NCBI RefSeq assembly: GCF_901709675.1
Contig: NC_051094.1
Location: 6,165,001 to 6,229,000 of the forward strand
Direction of reading: 5' to 3'
DNA length: 64,000 bases
DNA from: Syngnathus acus
Taxonomy: Eukaryota > Chordata > Actinopteri > Syngnathiformes > Syngnathidae
Part shown: one piece after another, positions 33,801 to 47,700 of the stretch
Layout of the letters: each line of letters begins with the position of its first letter
How positions within the stretch are numbered: the first letter of the stretch is position 1
The notes under the pieces: model-generated
Seen by the model: the letters and a program-made list of their open reading frames with translations, nothing else
Databases searched by the model: none
Told to the model about the DNA's origin: nothing
Translations under genes and position numbers: made by a program

Positions 33801-35696
33801 CATGGCCATTGAAGTGGAAAGTAAGCGGAAGGAAAAGAAGAAAGAATTCCTTTAGTGTGAAGAAATCGATGCAGCCGTGCTTCGGAACTTGCAGCTACTG
33901 ATTCACTGATTGATTTCCTATATGGGATTGTAGCAGTGAGACTGACCGTTGACGTATGTACTGCGTAGTTGTGTGCGTAAACAGTATTAAGATTCCAGGT
34001 TTACTTGCAGAACGCCGATAAAAGCCCATCGCATTGACGTCCCAGTGGCGTTATCTCCATAGTCGGCACAATCCTCCGTCTCTGGTGGATTGAAGAAGCC
34101 CCTGGGTTGCTTTTAGGTATGCAGCGTATCACCTGATTGTTTTGTATTGCTAGAACAGTAAGATCATTACATGGCTTGTATTCTTAACTCATAGTTTATG
34201 GTAAAGTAGAGGCTACTTTTTCTTTTTTTCTTTAGTCTGATAGTATAGGCTGCATATCGGAGAGTCTGTTGTTTGTTGGCAATTTCACTCAGGCCTGGCG
34301 TCGGAATAGTACAGTCGATTGCCTCGGCTCCAGGTGGAAGTGGATTATGTAACCCCATTAGAGCCTTTGCTTATTCTGTGGCTGCGTAATTTGCAGTTTA
34401 ACTCCCTTTCCTTGCTGTTTTGCTACCATCAACCCCTGCACCTGCAAAGCATCACCGATTCCTGCAAACCTCTTATCAGTGTCTTTGCTCCCAGTGGAGT
34501 TGATAATGAATGTGGGAACTTGAGCCAGGAGAAATGGAGCATCTCCCCACGGGGACGGGGAAAAGCTTAGACTTCAATTAGCCAAGTAATGGGACAGAGT
34601 GGGATCAGTCGAGTAAGCTACAAAGACATAAAGTCTTCCTTTGAATCTAATAAGTCTTCCAACTGATGGCTGATTACCAGCAAGAGCTTTGTGATGATGA
34701 TCATAATTATCAGGATGACACTTTAAATTACACCGGATAATATCATCCATTGGATTGAAAAAAAAATATGTCCATGATCCGAGTGATCCAGATCTGTAAA
34801 ATTTCAGAGGTAACTTGGTCCTTATATGATTGCATTAGCATTTCTTACTTTCAATTTTCAATATCATAAACCATTATGAATCCATTTAAAATATGTTAAT
34901 TTAGAGAATAATTTTGATATTTAAATATAAATAAATATTAAATATATTTTTATATGAATAATATTTACTGTATATTTTGATTTATATTATTATTATATAA
35001 TATATACAAAGTTTTTTTTTTTAGGTCTCAGTTTGGCTATGCAAAATTTCAATGACAAGTTAAATAAGCAATTATTCCAGTTGGTGGAATGTCTTTATTT
35101 CGAACTCGCGTTTCCTTGCCAGTGACAAATTGAACATCATAACGTAACCCAGAGAAGTCAACGGTCTGTATCTGTCACCTCTATGTTGCTTTAAATCCCA
35201 AACTAGTTGAGACCAAATCGATATTGCAGCCAAGTAGTGACCTCCCTTTTGCATCGGTGCACACTAAATCAACAATCGTTTCCTCCAAAGCAACAGTGTG
35301 CTTAACACAATGAATACTAAAGACAACTGAGCCACCAGTTCATTGACTTCTTTTATTGGAAGCACACAAATAAAAAAAATTGCCCTGAATCAATGCTTGA
35401 TTGGAAATTGAACCAATGTCAAAGTAGCCACAGGGAAAGCGCAAATCTAGCCTCTCTTCGCCCGCGAGGATGAAAAGAAGACAATTTGAGATTGTGGAGG
35501 CGGAGAAGTGCTGCTTTAGTTGGTTGAAATTGCATCTATGAGCAAAGAATGATAGATAGGCCAGTACTCATATGAAATTCTTACCTCGAGAGAGAGAGCC
35601 AGAGGATAAGGTTGTTTTCTTACACAGACTTGTTTGTTGTGTGTTCATAAAATGTTTTCAAACACCCAACTCCACCTCCTATCTTTGCCTTGGCAG
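26925..35696. other. Long gene-free interval upstream of GPAT2
   Basis: No exon is supported. Contains T28 at 27849-27876, a GAGT tetranucleotide run near 30042-30060 and C21 at 32856-32876. The purine-rich stretch 29340-29820 opens a long but meaningless minus-strand frame. Homeodomain-type TAATTAATTG at about 33681 and neighbouring AT-rich motifs (33590-33790) could be part of an enhancer. The promoter and any upstream non-coding exon of GPAT2 should lie here but are not identified. Confidence 0.5.
32856..32876. repeat. C21 homopolymer
   Basis: Twenty-one consecutive C residues. The Pro- or Gly-rich frames around it are artefacts. Its length is likely polymorphic and prone to sequencing error. 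Confidence 0.9.
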
Positions 35697-35728
35697 ATAA
35701 CCGTATTGAAGGCTGGATTGGACTCATC

Positions 35729-38700
35729 ATGGTGCAGCAGTTGAATGGCGGGATAGCTCGAGACATGGTGATGCCACACAAAAGACATGCTGTAAGACCG
35801 CCGCATGCATGCGTGACCCTTTCCCATTGTTATTTGAACCCTGTGCATTCATTCCTTAATCTTTGTTCTTGCCAATCTCAAGGAAACAGCCCTGGCCCCA
35901 TGTGCTTGGTATTTGATTTGTCTTGTAATTTCTGTCAAATAAAATGTATTCATCTAAGTAGAAAAGAGCTGCGAAGTTTTTGGCTAGCAATGGAAAATAA
36001 TTCAGGGCAGCACGGTTACAGTAGTGTGTCAGTTTTGTGGTTTGAATTTGGGTTCTGGTCGTCCCGATTGTAGTTTGCAAATTGAAATTAATATCCAATA
36101 ATCAGATGCAAGCATGCCACTACAGTTTTGTCACTGTAGTAATTTAGTCTGTATCATAAAACACGCAGGGAGTCCCACAAGATCATTTTCCATTCATTCT
36201 AAAAACAAATGTGACCCCAGAATGGCTCTTATCAAAGACCCAACAATATTTAACCTACAAATGTGCAAAATACGTAGTAATAAACAATTGTTTGATCATT
36301 GCACTATAAATTTACTATGGTCCTCCTCGCAGGATTTGGGGGGAGGGAACCTTTGCAGTTCCCCATTTTTGTATTATAGTGTCTTGGCAAGACACTTACT
36401 CAGTGCACTGTTCCGTTTTCTCAGATCATTATCATTGATCAAAGTCATTGATTTCACGGGATTCATTAGCTTGTTATATCTAAACTGGATCAGTGTGAAT
36501 TCGAAGCAATGCATCTTGTCATTGCCTCAACTCCTTGTTTTAAAGCGGTATTAGTATTCATAGTCATTCTTCCATTTTTTTTCCTTGCCTCTTTGTATTT
36601 TATTGCGCCACAAGCTGCACTCAAATAAAAAAGAGCTTAGAAGTACAGTTAATAATTTAGGTAATAAGTAAATCTTACTACTGTTTTTCTCCATTATCAC
36701 TTTTTCATGTTACTGTTACTGATAGCGCATTTATTTTACAGCAAAGTTTAAAGAGAATTTCGGAAGTTGTTTTCTGGGTGCTACTCACGTCCATGACTTA
36801 TAACAGTGTTGTGTTTTGTATCATTCTTTTTTTCTTGTGCTTTAGGTGTCATGGTCATTTAAGATGACTTCCGTACCTGTGCTGGGCAAGTTCCGACCAA
36901 TTGTGGGTCAGTGCTGCCAACAGTGCACTCCAGACAGTCTGGTAAGAATCAAAGCAGAAAAAGAGAAAATCTTAAATGCACTTGAAATATACTTTGTGTT
37001 GGTATTCCGGTACCGTGGGCAAATATCTCCTTTGTCCTTTTCAGTCACGCTATCGTAAGACGTTTGGACAAAGCCCCCGCCTTGACTTCCACAATATTCT
37101 CTGTGTCGATGAAACTCACACCAGGTAACGTAAGATACAAAAGATAGGGCTGCACTGAGGTAAAAAGTATCGCCTAAATAATGTCAAAACGATAAAGGGG
37201 AAGAATACAAGTAGCAGTTTTTTTTAATTGATCTTTGATTTCCATTTCGTTGTAGGTACAGAGGCTGGCTAGTGCGGAGGATATGCTGCGTGCTGTTTGT
37301 GAGTGGGCGCAAGGTTTATCCCAGTCCTGTTAACAGCCGGCAGGAGAGCATCTATGAGAGTAGCAGGTACCAGAGATGACAGAGCTTCTGGAGGAGGGCA
37401 GTAAATAAATGATAAGGGAAGATACAGAAAAGGTAATGGGATCCTCCCGTTCTGGGAAGAGAAAAGACCAAAGGAAAGCAGATAAAACACGCAAACAATG
37501 ACCGAGAAGGAAGCGTATCACCTGGGGAGTGAAAGTGCGTAACAAGGGACAGCCATCATACTTTTCTGTCTTTTATTGTCTTTTTGTCAATATAATTGTG
37601 TTGCGAACCCCCTTCACTCAAGGTTGTTGTAGTCCTACTGGGAGGGTTTTAGGATGGAAGAACTCTATTTAGCACTTGTTTAACTGTGCTTATCTTTCAG
37701 TGTGAGGGAGGCTCTCGCAGCAAACCCAAAAGCGCCTGAGGGTGGTGAAAGCCAAGGGCAGCCTCGTCACATCTCAACATTCCGCCCCCTAATTAATACC
37801 TGCATCTCCCCAGGAGTTCTACGGTGCGTTTTTCATCGTGTCAATACTTTGAAGTTTTATGTTTGAAGCCGGTAGAACGCAAGTCGTTTTGCTTGTTCAT
37901 CCTTTCCGGAACGTCCGACTAAAATTGAAAAAAATCCAAAGGAAGATTTTCCATAGACAACAATGTCATTTATTTGTTCCAGAATGCCCAAAATATTAAC
38001 AAAAACGTTTCATGGAGAATAATTGAAGCTTAACATATATTAAAAAAAAAAAACTTTAATAATCAAGTGAATTAATGAATATTTTTCCCGTATTGAAGAC
38101 ATTTAATGTATGCAGTTAGAATAGGAGACATTTTCTTCTTGATCTCCAGCTTGTTTCTCACCTTCATAATCAAATAGCTCACATTATATCATAAAATGAT
38201 ATTAAGTATAACAAAAAAGCCTCAAAATGAAACGTTATCAAGATCTGCCTGATAGATAGCAACTGCGGTATGTGAGTGACTACTTTGAGGACTTCACTGC
38301 CTTCCTTGTTTGTCCATTATTGCTTTTCATGCGTCATTCTACTCTCGTCATCCTCAGCCATTAATTTTCATTTTTATCTCCTTTTTTTTTCCCTTTTTCT
38401 GTCCGACTACATTGCTGCCACTCTGCTCGTGACTAGATGCGTGGGCTGGGTGATGACGAAGATGTTTGCCGCTGTTTTTGCCAGTATTCAAGTGAACCTC
38501 AACCATTTTGAGGCTTTGCACAGAGTCTCAGAAGAGGTACACACTTCATCATCATACACACGTGCGCGCGCACACGCATATTCTTTCTGAAGCTGCTACC
38601 GTGCTCAAGCCATGAGTGTTTAGACTGACCGCCTTACTCTTGTGATTGAAATCAGGCTGTGGTATGTGTTTTCAAATTCTCTGATTTGTTCAGCACTTTG

Positions 38701-41700
38701 AGATTCTTTGCAATGTAAAGTGCAATATAAATATAATTGATTATTATTCAGTGACTTTTTTTTGTCATGGAATACTACATAGTTGTCGTTATTAGCTAAA
38801 TCAGACTAGTTAATTAACTATTTTGCATGTCCCTGGTTTCAATTGTATAATCGAATTATCTTTAGAATATTTTGACTCAATCCCTTGTGGAAATGTCATG
38901 TCATCCCTCATCTCTGTTATTAACTTTTGACAATAGAACACAAATCAATAGAGGTCAGTGTCATACATTTTATTCTTTTCTCCCTGGGTGAAGTCAATGA
39001 TTTTGTGTCCACAGACAAAGAAAAGAGACGTTCTGAACCAAGTTTGGTCACCACGTCAATAAGAGGAAAATTACAAATGAAGTGAAGAATCCAAATGAAA
39101 TGAAATAATGAATCATTTGTAAAGACTTAGGAAGAACAACAGAGGAGCTGTCAGCCAGAAGTACGAGCGGCAAATTAATTGAACTGAGATTTGACTCGAT
39201 GCTAATGTGCGCGCTGCGTAATCTGTAGTCGCTCCAGTTAGCGCTACCCCTTCACTCATAAAACATAGGTATAAAAGTGTGAGATACTTAAAAAGCAGAA
39301 CAATAAGCAAAGTAATAAGTCATTATAAAACAAGGTGACTCTAAAGAGTCGAAAAAGACTTTGGAGTTCTCTGCCTGATAGTTTTCACAGCTTATACTTC
39401 ACTTTTCATTCGTCTTTTATTTCTCTGTGGATATCAAATGGAGATTGCTTTAATTAAATCTTCATTTCCTCGATACTAGTCATAATAATAAAGTTTTTAA
39501 AGGAGAGACGCCAATCTCCTCCCCTAATCCCTGCACACCCGCAAGAGCCAGCATCGTTACAAGTACAATGGAACGGCAACGTGATGTATGTTGCTAATGC
39601 AAAGCCGCTTCCATGACACCATTCAGGGCTCGCTGCTGGTCTACGTGTATGTGCGTCAAAGCATGCTGGACAGCCTTCTCATTTCTCTGGTGCTCTTCTG
39701 TAACAACCTGAGAGTCCCGTATACAATCTGTCCGATCCGAATCAACAACTCCTTCCTCAGGTACAAAACAAGACCACACTTTGATACACATTTCGTTCAG
39801 CGGTGTAAAAACAGCACTGTGATGACAAATATATGAACAAAATGATTTTAAGGTTAGTTTGAGATGAAACTAGTTGCGGCAAGAAATAACTTGAAACTTC
39901 TTTTGCCAATTCTTCCCTCTTATGCTAACATGCTGCAACACACTTCTCAGTTAGTCAGCTATCAATTAAGAACAATTTATCAGTTAATCAAGAAGTTAGT
40001 TATGATGCTTGCTCTTGAGATGTCTCAGATTGGTGTGGAATGATGCGTGGCAAATTCCCCTTTAGGGCGATCCTTCGCAAAATCGGCATCATCTTCTTGC
40101 CGCCGTTTGCATCAACTGAGCAGGATGCGGAAGCGGACAATCTCTACGCGCCTGTCATGACCTCTGTAAGTTTGACGTGTTGTCTCATGGCTGAGTGTGA
40201 CCGTTTTCCTTTCTCTCCTATCCAATTTAAATGTCATTGAATGGCAGTCATCCGCTTGAGTTTCATATGCAAATCCATCAGAGGTTAAATTAGGTTCCAC
40301 GCTCCCTTTTCTCTGAGTCACCACTTTAATGGAATCAAATAAATAATCCGTCCTCGCCGTACAATCTATTCGAGCCCGACAATTGCGGCAGTTCCTCATT
40401 AGCCGCATGTCTTGAAACATACAAACGGCCTGTTCCCAAGTGAATGGAAATGAAGGCCTGGGTCATGAATCAGAAAAACATGATGCTAATGCATTTTGCT
40501 GGTGGATGGAAAAAAAACATCTTCAGGCTGGTGATGATATAAAATTGCTGGGTAAGCACAAGATAGCTACCTGGCCTTGTGATTTGTCTTTCAGTGTGCT
40601 GTTGTTCTTTTCATCCCTACCCAGTCAGCTCCTCAATCAAAATAAAAGCCGTGGTTTAAACTCTTCTTTCAACTCAGCACCATTCCTCCTTTTGCAAAGA
40701 ATTGTCTTCCTTCGCTTTTACTCCTCAATTAATGCCACACCTTCATTTTTTTTTTTTTTCCTCTTCTCACATTTCTCAGTGCTCATCACCTTATTACCAG
40801 CTTCCTTTTTGTGTGCAGCAAGGGAGCCCTTAGTGCATTGCATCATTTTATCCGAAGATGTGTTTCATTTGGAGGCGTAACAGGTTTTTATTAAGATCAA
40901 TATTTTGTGATACGTCTTAATAAAAGCGCTTGGCCGGTCATCAATTCGCAAAACTACAATCTTGGTTCTTTATAAGAGACTCGTGTGTGTCCCCCCCCCC
41001 CCTTTGATTGTTAATGTGAGAAAGCATATTGCCTGCGTGTTTGAAAGCTATTTTGTTTATTGCTTCTACTGTGTCAACGTTAATAGACCGCTCTTGTTTA
41101 TTGAGCGTACGCTCTTGTTTGTTTTTCTGTATCGTAACTTCATTTCCTGAATGTCGTAAAGTTTCCCCCAAAGTCTGTTACGTCTGCTCCTCATCCAGTT
41201 TGCATTTTGACTGCCCCACACACATTCTTACACGTTTTCTTCCTTCTCTGAAGGCCTTGACCTGTCATTTGGCTAATGTGTAATTTAAAATGCATGGCAG
41301 ACATTTTATGCTAATTACTCCAGACTGTCACGACCTCCCGGACCTTCCTCGATACCATCGCTTATCTCTCTCTTTCTCTCCTCCTCAGCTCGTACGTGAG
41401 CTGCTACATGAGGGCCAATCGTTAAGCCTCGGTGTGTCAGCGGAGTCTGGTCAAGGGGGGCAGTGGCTAGCTCGCATCAGGCAGCTCATCAAAGACGGCT
41501 CTGTCCCTGATATCTGTCTGGTTCCTGTGGGCATCTCCTATGATTGTGTGCCAGAGACACACATGCAGGTAAATGGCTGTAAACACACGAAGCAGCCTCG
41601 AGAGTTTTACGAGCGCTCTCTGCGTACGTAATGTCCTCCGGAGCAAGCGCAACAGCCTTTATTTTGGAGGATAACTGAAAAAAAACTAAATTAGGATGGA

Positions 41701-44700
41701 AGTGTTCGAGTGCCAGCTCATATTTGCATTCCTGCTGGCAATTGTTTGTTGTTTAGATGAGCTTTGCATGTCGTTGATGGTTGTTTGCCGTCTTTCATCT
41801 GCGCGCTGGAGAGTGGGTGTAACTTCCGGCTAATTGCCATAAAAAGCTTCTCTTTGGCGCACACTCGGCGTCACTGATCATCTGTTTATTTGTCGTCATC
41901 ATACACACTGCTCATCTGCGGTACCGCTTAATGTGACTTCTAATGGCGAAGCCTAACTATGACATTATCTCCAAGTCACTGTGTGCCGCAGTTGTATTGA
42001 ATGTTGTTTCCCCTCCATCGTCTTACAGGTTAGCGATCTATTTGGCTGGCTGTCGTCTCTTCTTTGGAGGAAACCAGAAGGAATTGTTAGGATTCATCTT
42101 GCTCAGCCCTTTACTCTTAAGGTGAACACCATTTAAGGAGACAATGAATCCTCACATCTCTAAAATCACTCCCATACTTTTCAGGAATTTGAGGGGGAAA
42201 AAAAGACATCTCGTTATCAAACACTCCTGTTATTCTAATGTGTTTAATGTTTCTACAAGAGCCACAATGATCCATTAACCCTGGAAAACAAATAGTCAGA
42301 CTAAAGTGGTGAGGCTCCAGCAGTCCTCATTAGTTTGTTCACCCTAAGCCCTGAACCAGACAAAGACGCAAACGCTGTGCTTAAATCAGCTTCCCCAAAC
42401 TTTTTTTTCTTTTTGAAGTTCTTAGAGGCATAGGAGATACAATAAACAAAAGGCGGAACGGATTTGCTTGCATGTACCATTGTGGCTGCCCAGTTCTTTC
42501 TGCACTGAAAAAAAGCCTTCCACCTCCATCCATTTATGAAACGGAGGCTTAAAATATGGCTTACTGTCATATAGAGTTAGTTGTAAATGTGCAACAAATC
42601 AATGCCGTTGGATGACTCACTGGGAATATAGACCCCCAAATACTATTGGACAACGAGTGCAATCGTGCAATGATAATTGATCATCTGTTCTTCAATCGTC
42701 ACTGATTCAGATTTGTGTGTGCGTGTGCGCAGGAGATGTACGCATCAGGCAGGTGCAGAGTAGTTGAATGGCGCCCTCTACAGGACCTGTTGCTGCCTGT
42801 CATTATCAACGATAGGTAATCTAACTACACAACCCCAAACACACGCTGACAGTTTGTCTTGGAAAAATCGCCGCAAGATTTGACTTTTGCCCAGGATTTG
42901 ACAAATGATAAGAAATTTTCAAATCAGGCACTGACACGAAAAGTTGGTTGAACATCCTCGGTGAGCAAATAAGCTTCACGTCTTACAATCTTTGGAGAGC
43001 GAATGCCCGAAACAACAACAACAGAATGATTAAATGAGATGAGAAATGATGGATAGTAGCGAGGGAATAGTTCAAATGGATTTTTATCAGCGTGTAGTCA
43101 TTTCATAAACTTTTGCTCCATGGCATTAACAAGCTTTGGTGCTAGCCATCTCGCTAGGAAATAATGAGGTGATTACCAAACACGCTGTCAATATTTGTAT
43201 CATATCGCGATACTCTCGAGAGCTTTATGGAGTACGCCGAGGTCCAGCGGTGTAATTTTACACGTGATGAGCTTCTCTCCTTCACACGCTAATTCCTCGT
43301 CAATCAGTTGACTTGAAACGACTAAAAATGCCTTTAATATGTTGTTCTTAAATGAGACCGTGTTACTTTCCATTTCTTGTTGCTCATTGCCCGACTGTAC
43401 TCCATGGCCATCAGTTTCCTTCAGCCACCCACATCTTCTCCCCATGGTTCTCTCAAAGCCAATCCTCGTTTGTGTACTCATGACGCCATTCAATAGCAGC
43501 AGGGCCACTCAATCAAAGGGGGCCACCTGGTCCAGTACTCACTTGTTTAGCTCAGTGTTCCGGAGGGAAATATGGGATACGGCTTAATACTCCACTGTGC
43601 GCACTGGCGAGTCACCGTGTCCTCTTAATGTTTCGCTGTTGAGCAAGGAGTGTACACCGACGATGTATAAGCCACGAGTGGAGCATTAACACAAACAAAC
43701 AAAAATATCCACCTACACATTGGGTTGTATGCATCCTAGCAAAGGATTGACACTTGATCCAAAATTGATACCGGCCGTTTGCTTTTCCTATCAAGCACTG
43801 TGAGTGAGTTTGGTGAAAGGAAGATGTGGTGGTTCCCGCCTTGTCGTTCTGTGTCAGAAAGCACAGAGCTAGCTCATCAGGAGAGTGAGCTCAACACTGC
43901 CATCGCTGTCCACCTCGTCTTCTGTAAGTCGGAGATAATGTTCCCCTGCTGGTCTGTAACGGAATCCCCGCGAGATGTTTTAATCCTGTTAGCATTGTGT
44001 CATGGTATTTAGGATTTGTGAGTTGTGTTTTCATTCCCAGCTGTAATCTCCTGCATGGCAGTGATGTCCACCAGTCTGCTGTCCAGTCTTTTGCTCTACA
44101 GACACCGCAAGGTGAATGCTGTCAAACTTGCACGACCGTATCAACGGTATCTATTGATAGCCCTTGTGAAAAACAAATTTGAACGTTAACCGTCCTACGT
44201 GTGCAGATACATTTAAAACAAACTATTGTAAACTATTACGTCTATAGCCGTCAATGGTAGTGAATGAGTTAATCGTGGAAATATTCGGCAAAGACTCCAT
44301 GACTATAGTTAGCTCATCACCAACACACAAGCTTGTCCGCGTCGAGGTGTATCACTTCAACTAAGTTCCTGACCACCAAGTACTGTACGACATCTGAGAA
44401 AACGAAGAAATTCCGAGACTTTTGAGTCATAACGTTCCAAAACTTGGGTGCAATTGTTCCGCAACTTCATGGCATTGGTGAGAAGTTCAACTGTATTTCA
44501 TGGAAAAATTCACGGCATGAATTTCAATTCCTGGTTTGTTTGGGGCAGGGTGTGAGCACGTCCATCTTGTGTCGTGATGTCAGCTGGCTCACGGAGGAGC
44601 TCTTGTTTAGGAACAAAGATGTCGGATTTGGAGGAAGTCTAACAGAAGTGGTCCACTACGCCGTCACGCTGCTCGCCCCTCACCTCATCATAGCTGCAGT

Positions 44701-47700
44701 ACCTTCAAGGTCCGTTCTTCTGAAATCAAATCCAGATGAATCTGACTCAAGCCACTTTCCATGCCTTTCTTTTGACCTCTAGGCAAGACCCTTTGATTGT
44801 ACCTCGTCCTACTCTTGCTAGCACACAGCACCTGGACCTTCAGGCGCAGATTGTAACCCATGCTTTTATTTTGGAAGCGGTTGGTGGTGAGTGATTTTGC
44901 ATGCATGTATTTTGGTACCATGGCTGTACTTTTCACTTGAACACTTAAAGCCCAAAAGCCATTTGGAGACCTTATGTTCTCTTTGCATGCTGGCGTTGGT
45001 GGGAAGCTTTGGCTGCGACTTGTGTCAGTTGCCATGGCAGAACGGAAAATCCATTTGATATTTTAAAAGTTGCACCGCTTAAATACTCGAAAGCGCCAAG
45101 CGATGTAACAAGCAAAAGATTGCCAGTTAGCTTTTTTTTGTCGAAAGCCACAAACGAAGTCTTTAGCGGCCGTACATTTTTGCCCCCCGGCTTGAATTGC
45201 TGAGATTTATGCTGTCATTGCAAAGTCAGTCATGCATGAAAAATTGACTCGGAAGCAACCAGATCTGCTTATCTTTGAGAGCAATAAAATAATAATAAAA
45301 AAATAAAAAAACAGCAAGCGGTCAGCATTCTAAATTTCTCCCTTCTCAGCAGGAATATGGCATTGTTAGGAAGCTGTGCTGCCTTTGCTAAAGTTTACAT
45401 TCCAATTACGCTGTTTAGGTGTCCTCGTGCTTGTGCTTCATTGGAAGTGCCACAAAGGCCACGCTTGTCCTGGATTTTAAATCATGCTTCTTTATGCAAC
45501 GCACAACAATTTAATTACATTATGTTTATGGTTCACAGTTTGAGAATTGCATATAAGTTATTGTCAGATGGAAAAGAACCAAATTGTTAAATTTAACAAG
45601 GCATTTGCGCTTCATAAAATTAGTTAACATCACATGCATCAATAAAATCATGTCAGATACACGAGTTTATTGATATTGACGAGTGCTCATTTTCTCCCTA
45701 ATAAACCCAACTCGCCAGGGGAGACAAATCCTTGATAAGCGCTTGTTTTGTGAGGAAATGGTCGTGACTGTGAAAAGAAAAAAAATTCGGGATGAGTGGT
45801 TGCAGAAGTGTTCCTGGCTGAGGTATTTCAGGGTGGCAAATACAGTGTCTGAGTTGCATTCATTTCAAAAAAACAAAACTGGCCTGTGTATTGTTTTGCC
45901 AGAGGACATTATCAATGTTGCAAGAGCTCCAAATTTCCTCCTTGTAACCTGATAAAAAAAAAAAAAAATAAAAAAAAAGTCTCTATTTCATTTAACCACC
46001 GTGGGACATGTCATTATGTACTTTTATAAATGTGTTTTCCTTTAATCGCGCAACCGCTCTTTCACTATCTTCTGCTAAGCCAACTAGTTTTCGGCTTCTA
46101 TCAAAACATGATTCTACTTTCTCTCAATCTCAGTCCCCACACTCACGCTTGATCCACTGACTCTCCCCTCCCACATTTGTTCTGTAGATTGCTCTTATGT
46201 TTTCCTAATCTTTCCTTTTTCAATGTAGTGGTCAAAGCTGTACTTGAGAGTCTGGTTTCTATCTTCGCTCCAACCTCAGTGGGCCCTCGAAAGCTAATAT
46301 GTTTCACGTCCTTTTCTCTCACTCACACATTGTGTCTCCAGAGCCTCCTTTTCAACAACACAGTAGATATTCTTCTGGTCCTACTCCTACGTCTCAAAAG
46401 TCGTGAAAACACACGATATCGCTTGTCTGGAGCGGCGCACTCAGCCGTTTCTCACTTGCTGAAAAGTCTAGTTTGAAAAATGTGTTAACAACTACGGTAC
46501 TTCTAAAGCTCAGAAGATAAAGGAACAAATGTGTCGTGTCATAGAACGAGGAGGAAAGAAATTCGCTCGAAATTCCAAACTCAGTGCTGCTGCTTTACCG
46601 TCTTTGCTGCGCTAGCAACTATTAACTTGCGCTAGGTTGATGACACAGATTTGTAGCTATTTACAAAACGCTTCACTGAATGTTGACTCTGTCAATATCA
46701 TTTGCATTTTGAAGCACATAGTGTTTGTTTTGTTTGTTTTGTTTTTTAAACCAGCATGTTCGGTAAGTACCTTTTGAGAATGGCTCTCTGTGCGTGATTC
46801 ATTATGTAAGCACGGTTTATTTTGGTTGCGGAAGTGCAGGTTGTAGGCAGTGGGCGTTATGAGACATTTGGCTTTGCCCTCAACTACTTGAAATAATCCC
46901 TAACTATACTCAGTGAATACTTTAATAGATACCCCTGCGCATTTTCTATCCAATAAATTCAAATGAATCTACCTTCTCACATCAAATTGATTCACCGAGG
47001 TATTCGTTTAACAAAGTTTGGATTGCATGAATAGTTTACAGCGGTTTTGATTTGCGCAAAATTGTGTGACAGAGGTGATTGGAATATTTGATAGTAATTC
47101 AGCAGTGTGAAGCCCCTCCTGGAATCACACTTTATTTTCTCCTTCCAATAACTAAATTGTGTTTATGGAGTGATTCAAACTCACCTCTTTTTTTGGGTCA
47201 ATATTTTCATGAATATGTCAATTGTAATTTAGAGGTGGCAACAAGATATCTGCCTCTGGCTCACCTGCAACCGTAGTGAGAATAAGTGGTACGAAAACTG
47301 GATTTTGAGAGACCCCTCTCAAATCAATTTCACTATCCTAAAGCAGATTGAGGATACAGAATTACAAGTTGTTGTTTTTCCCACGCTATCTAATGTGATG
47401 GCGATTTCAAGGATCATTTTGATTGTCCCTTCGAGGCACAATATTAGCAACACCCCTCCATTGGTTCCTCTGTTTCATTCCATTATGTTAACTTATACAC
47501 CAGATTGCCACACTGCGTGAGGTGACCTCACCCTCTTTCAGGCTGTCCATTATGGCTACCATATTTATGTCTATATTTTCACTTGTTGGTGGAGTAATGC
47601 ATATTTTTACCCCAGCATGTGCCGTGTCAGCTATGCTATCCGAGATTGCCAGCAGTGGCATCAGCAGCAAGGTGAGGGCTGACAGCGCAGATGGAGACCA

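Noticed and set aside
36114-36554. 146-codon plus-strand frame in GPAT2 intron 1
   Set aside because: No recognisable motif; it lies wholly within the intron between phase-matched exons 1 and 2.
40440-40880. 146-codon plus-strand frame in GPAT2 intron 8
   Set aside because: Low-complexity Phe/Leu-rich translation of a T-rich intron; no similarity to known proteins.
46229-46443. Exon-like frame in GPAT2 intron 15 (VVKAVLESLVSIFAP), preceded by a TAG acceptor in the right phase
   Set aside because: Exon 15 (ends EAVG) joins directly to the exon at 47616 (ACAVSAMLSE), which matches human GPAT2 EAVGACAV across the junction. Including the extra frame breaks that match, and no good donor restores phase.
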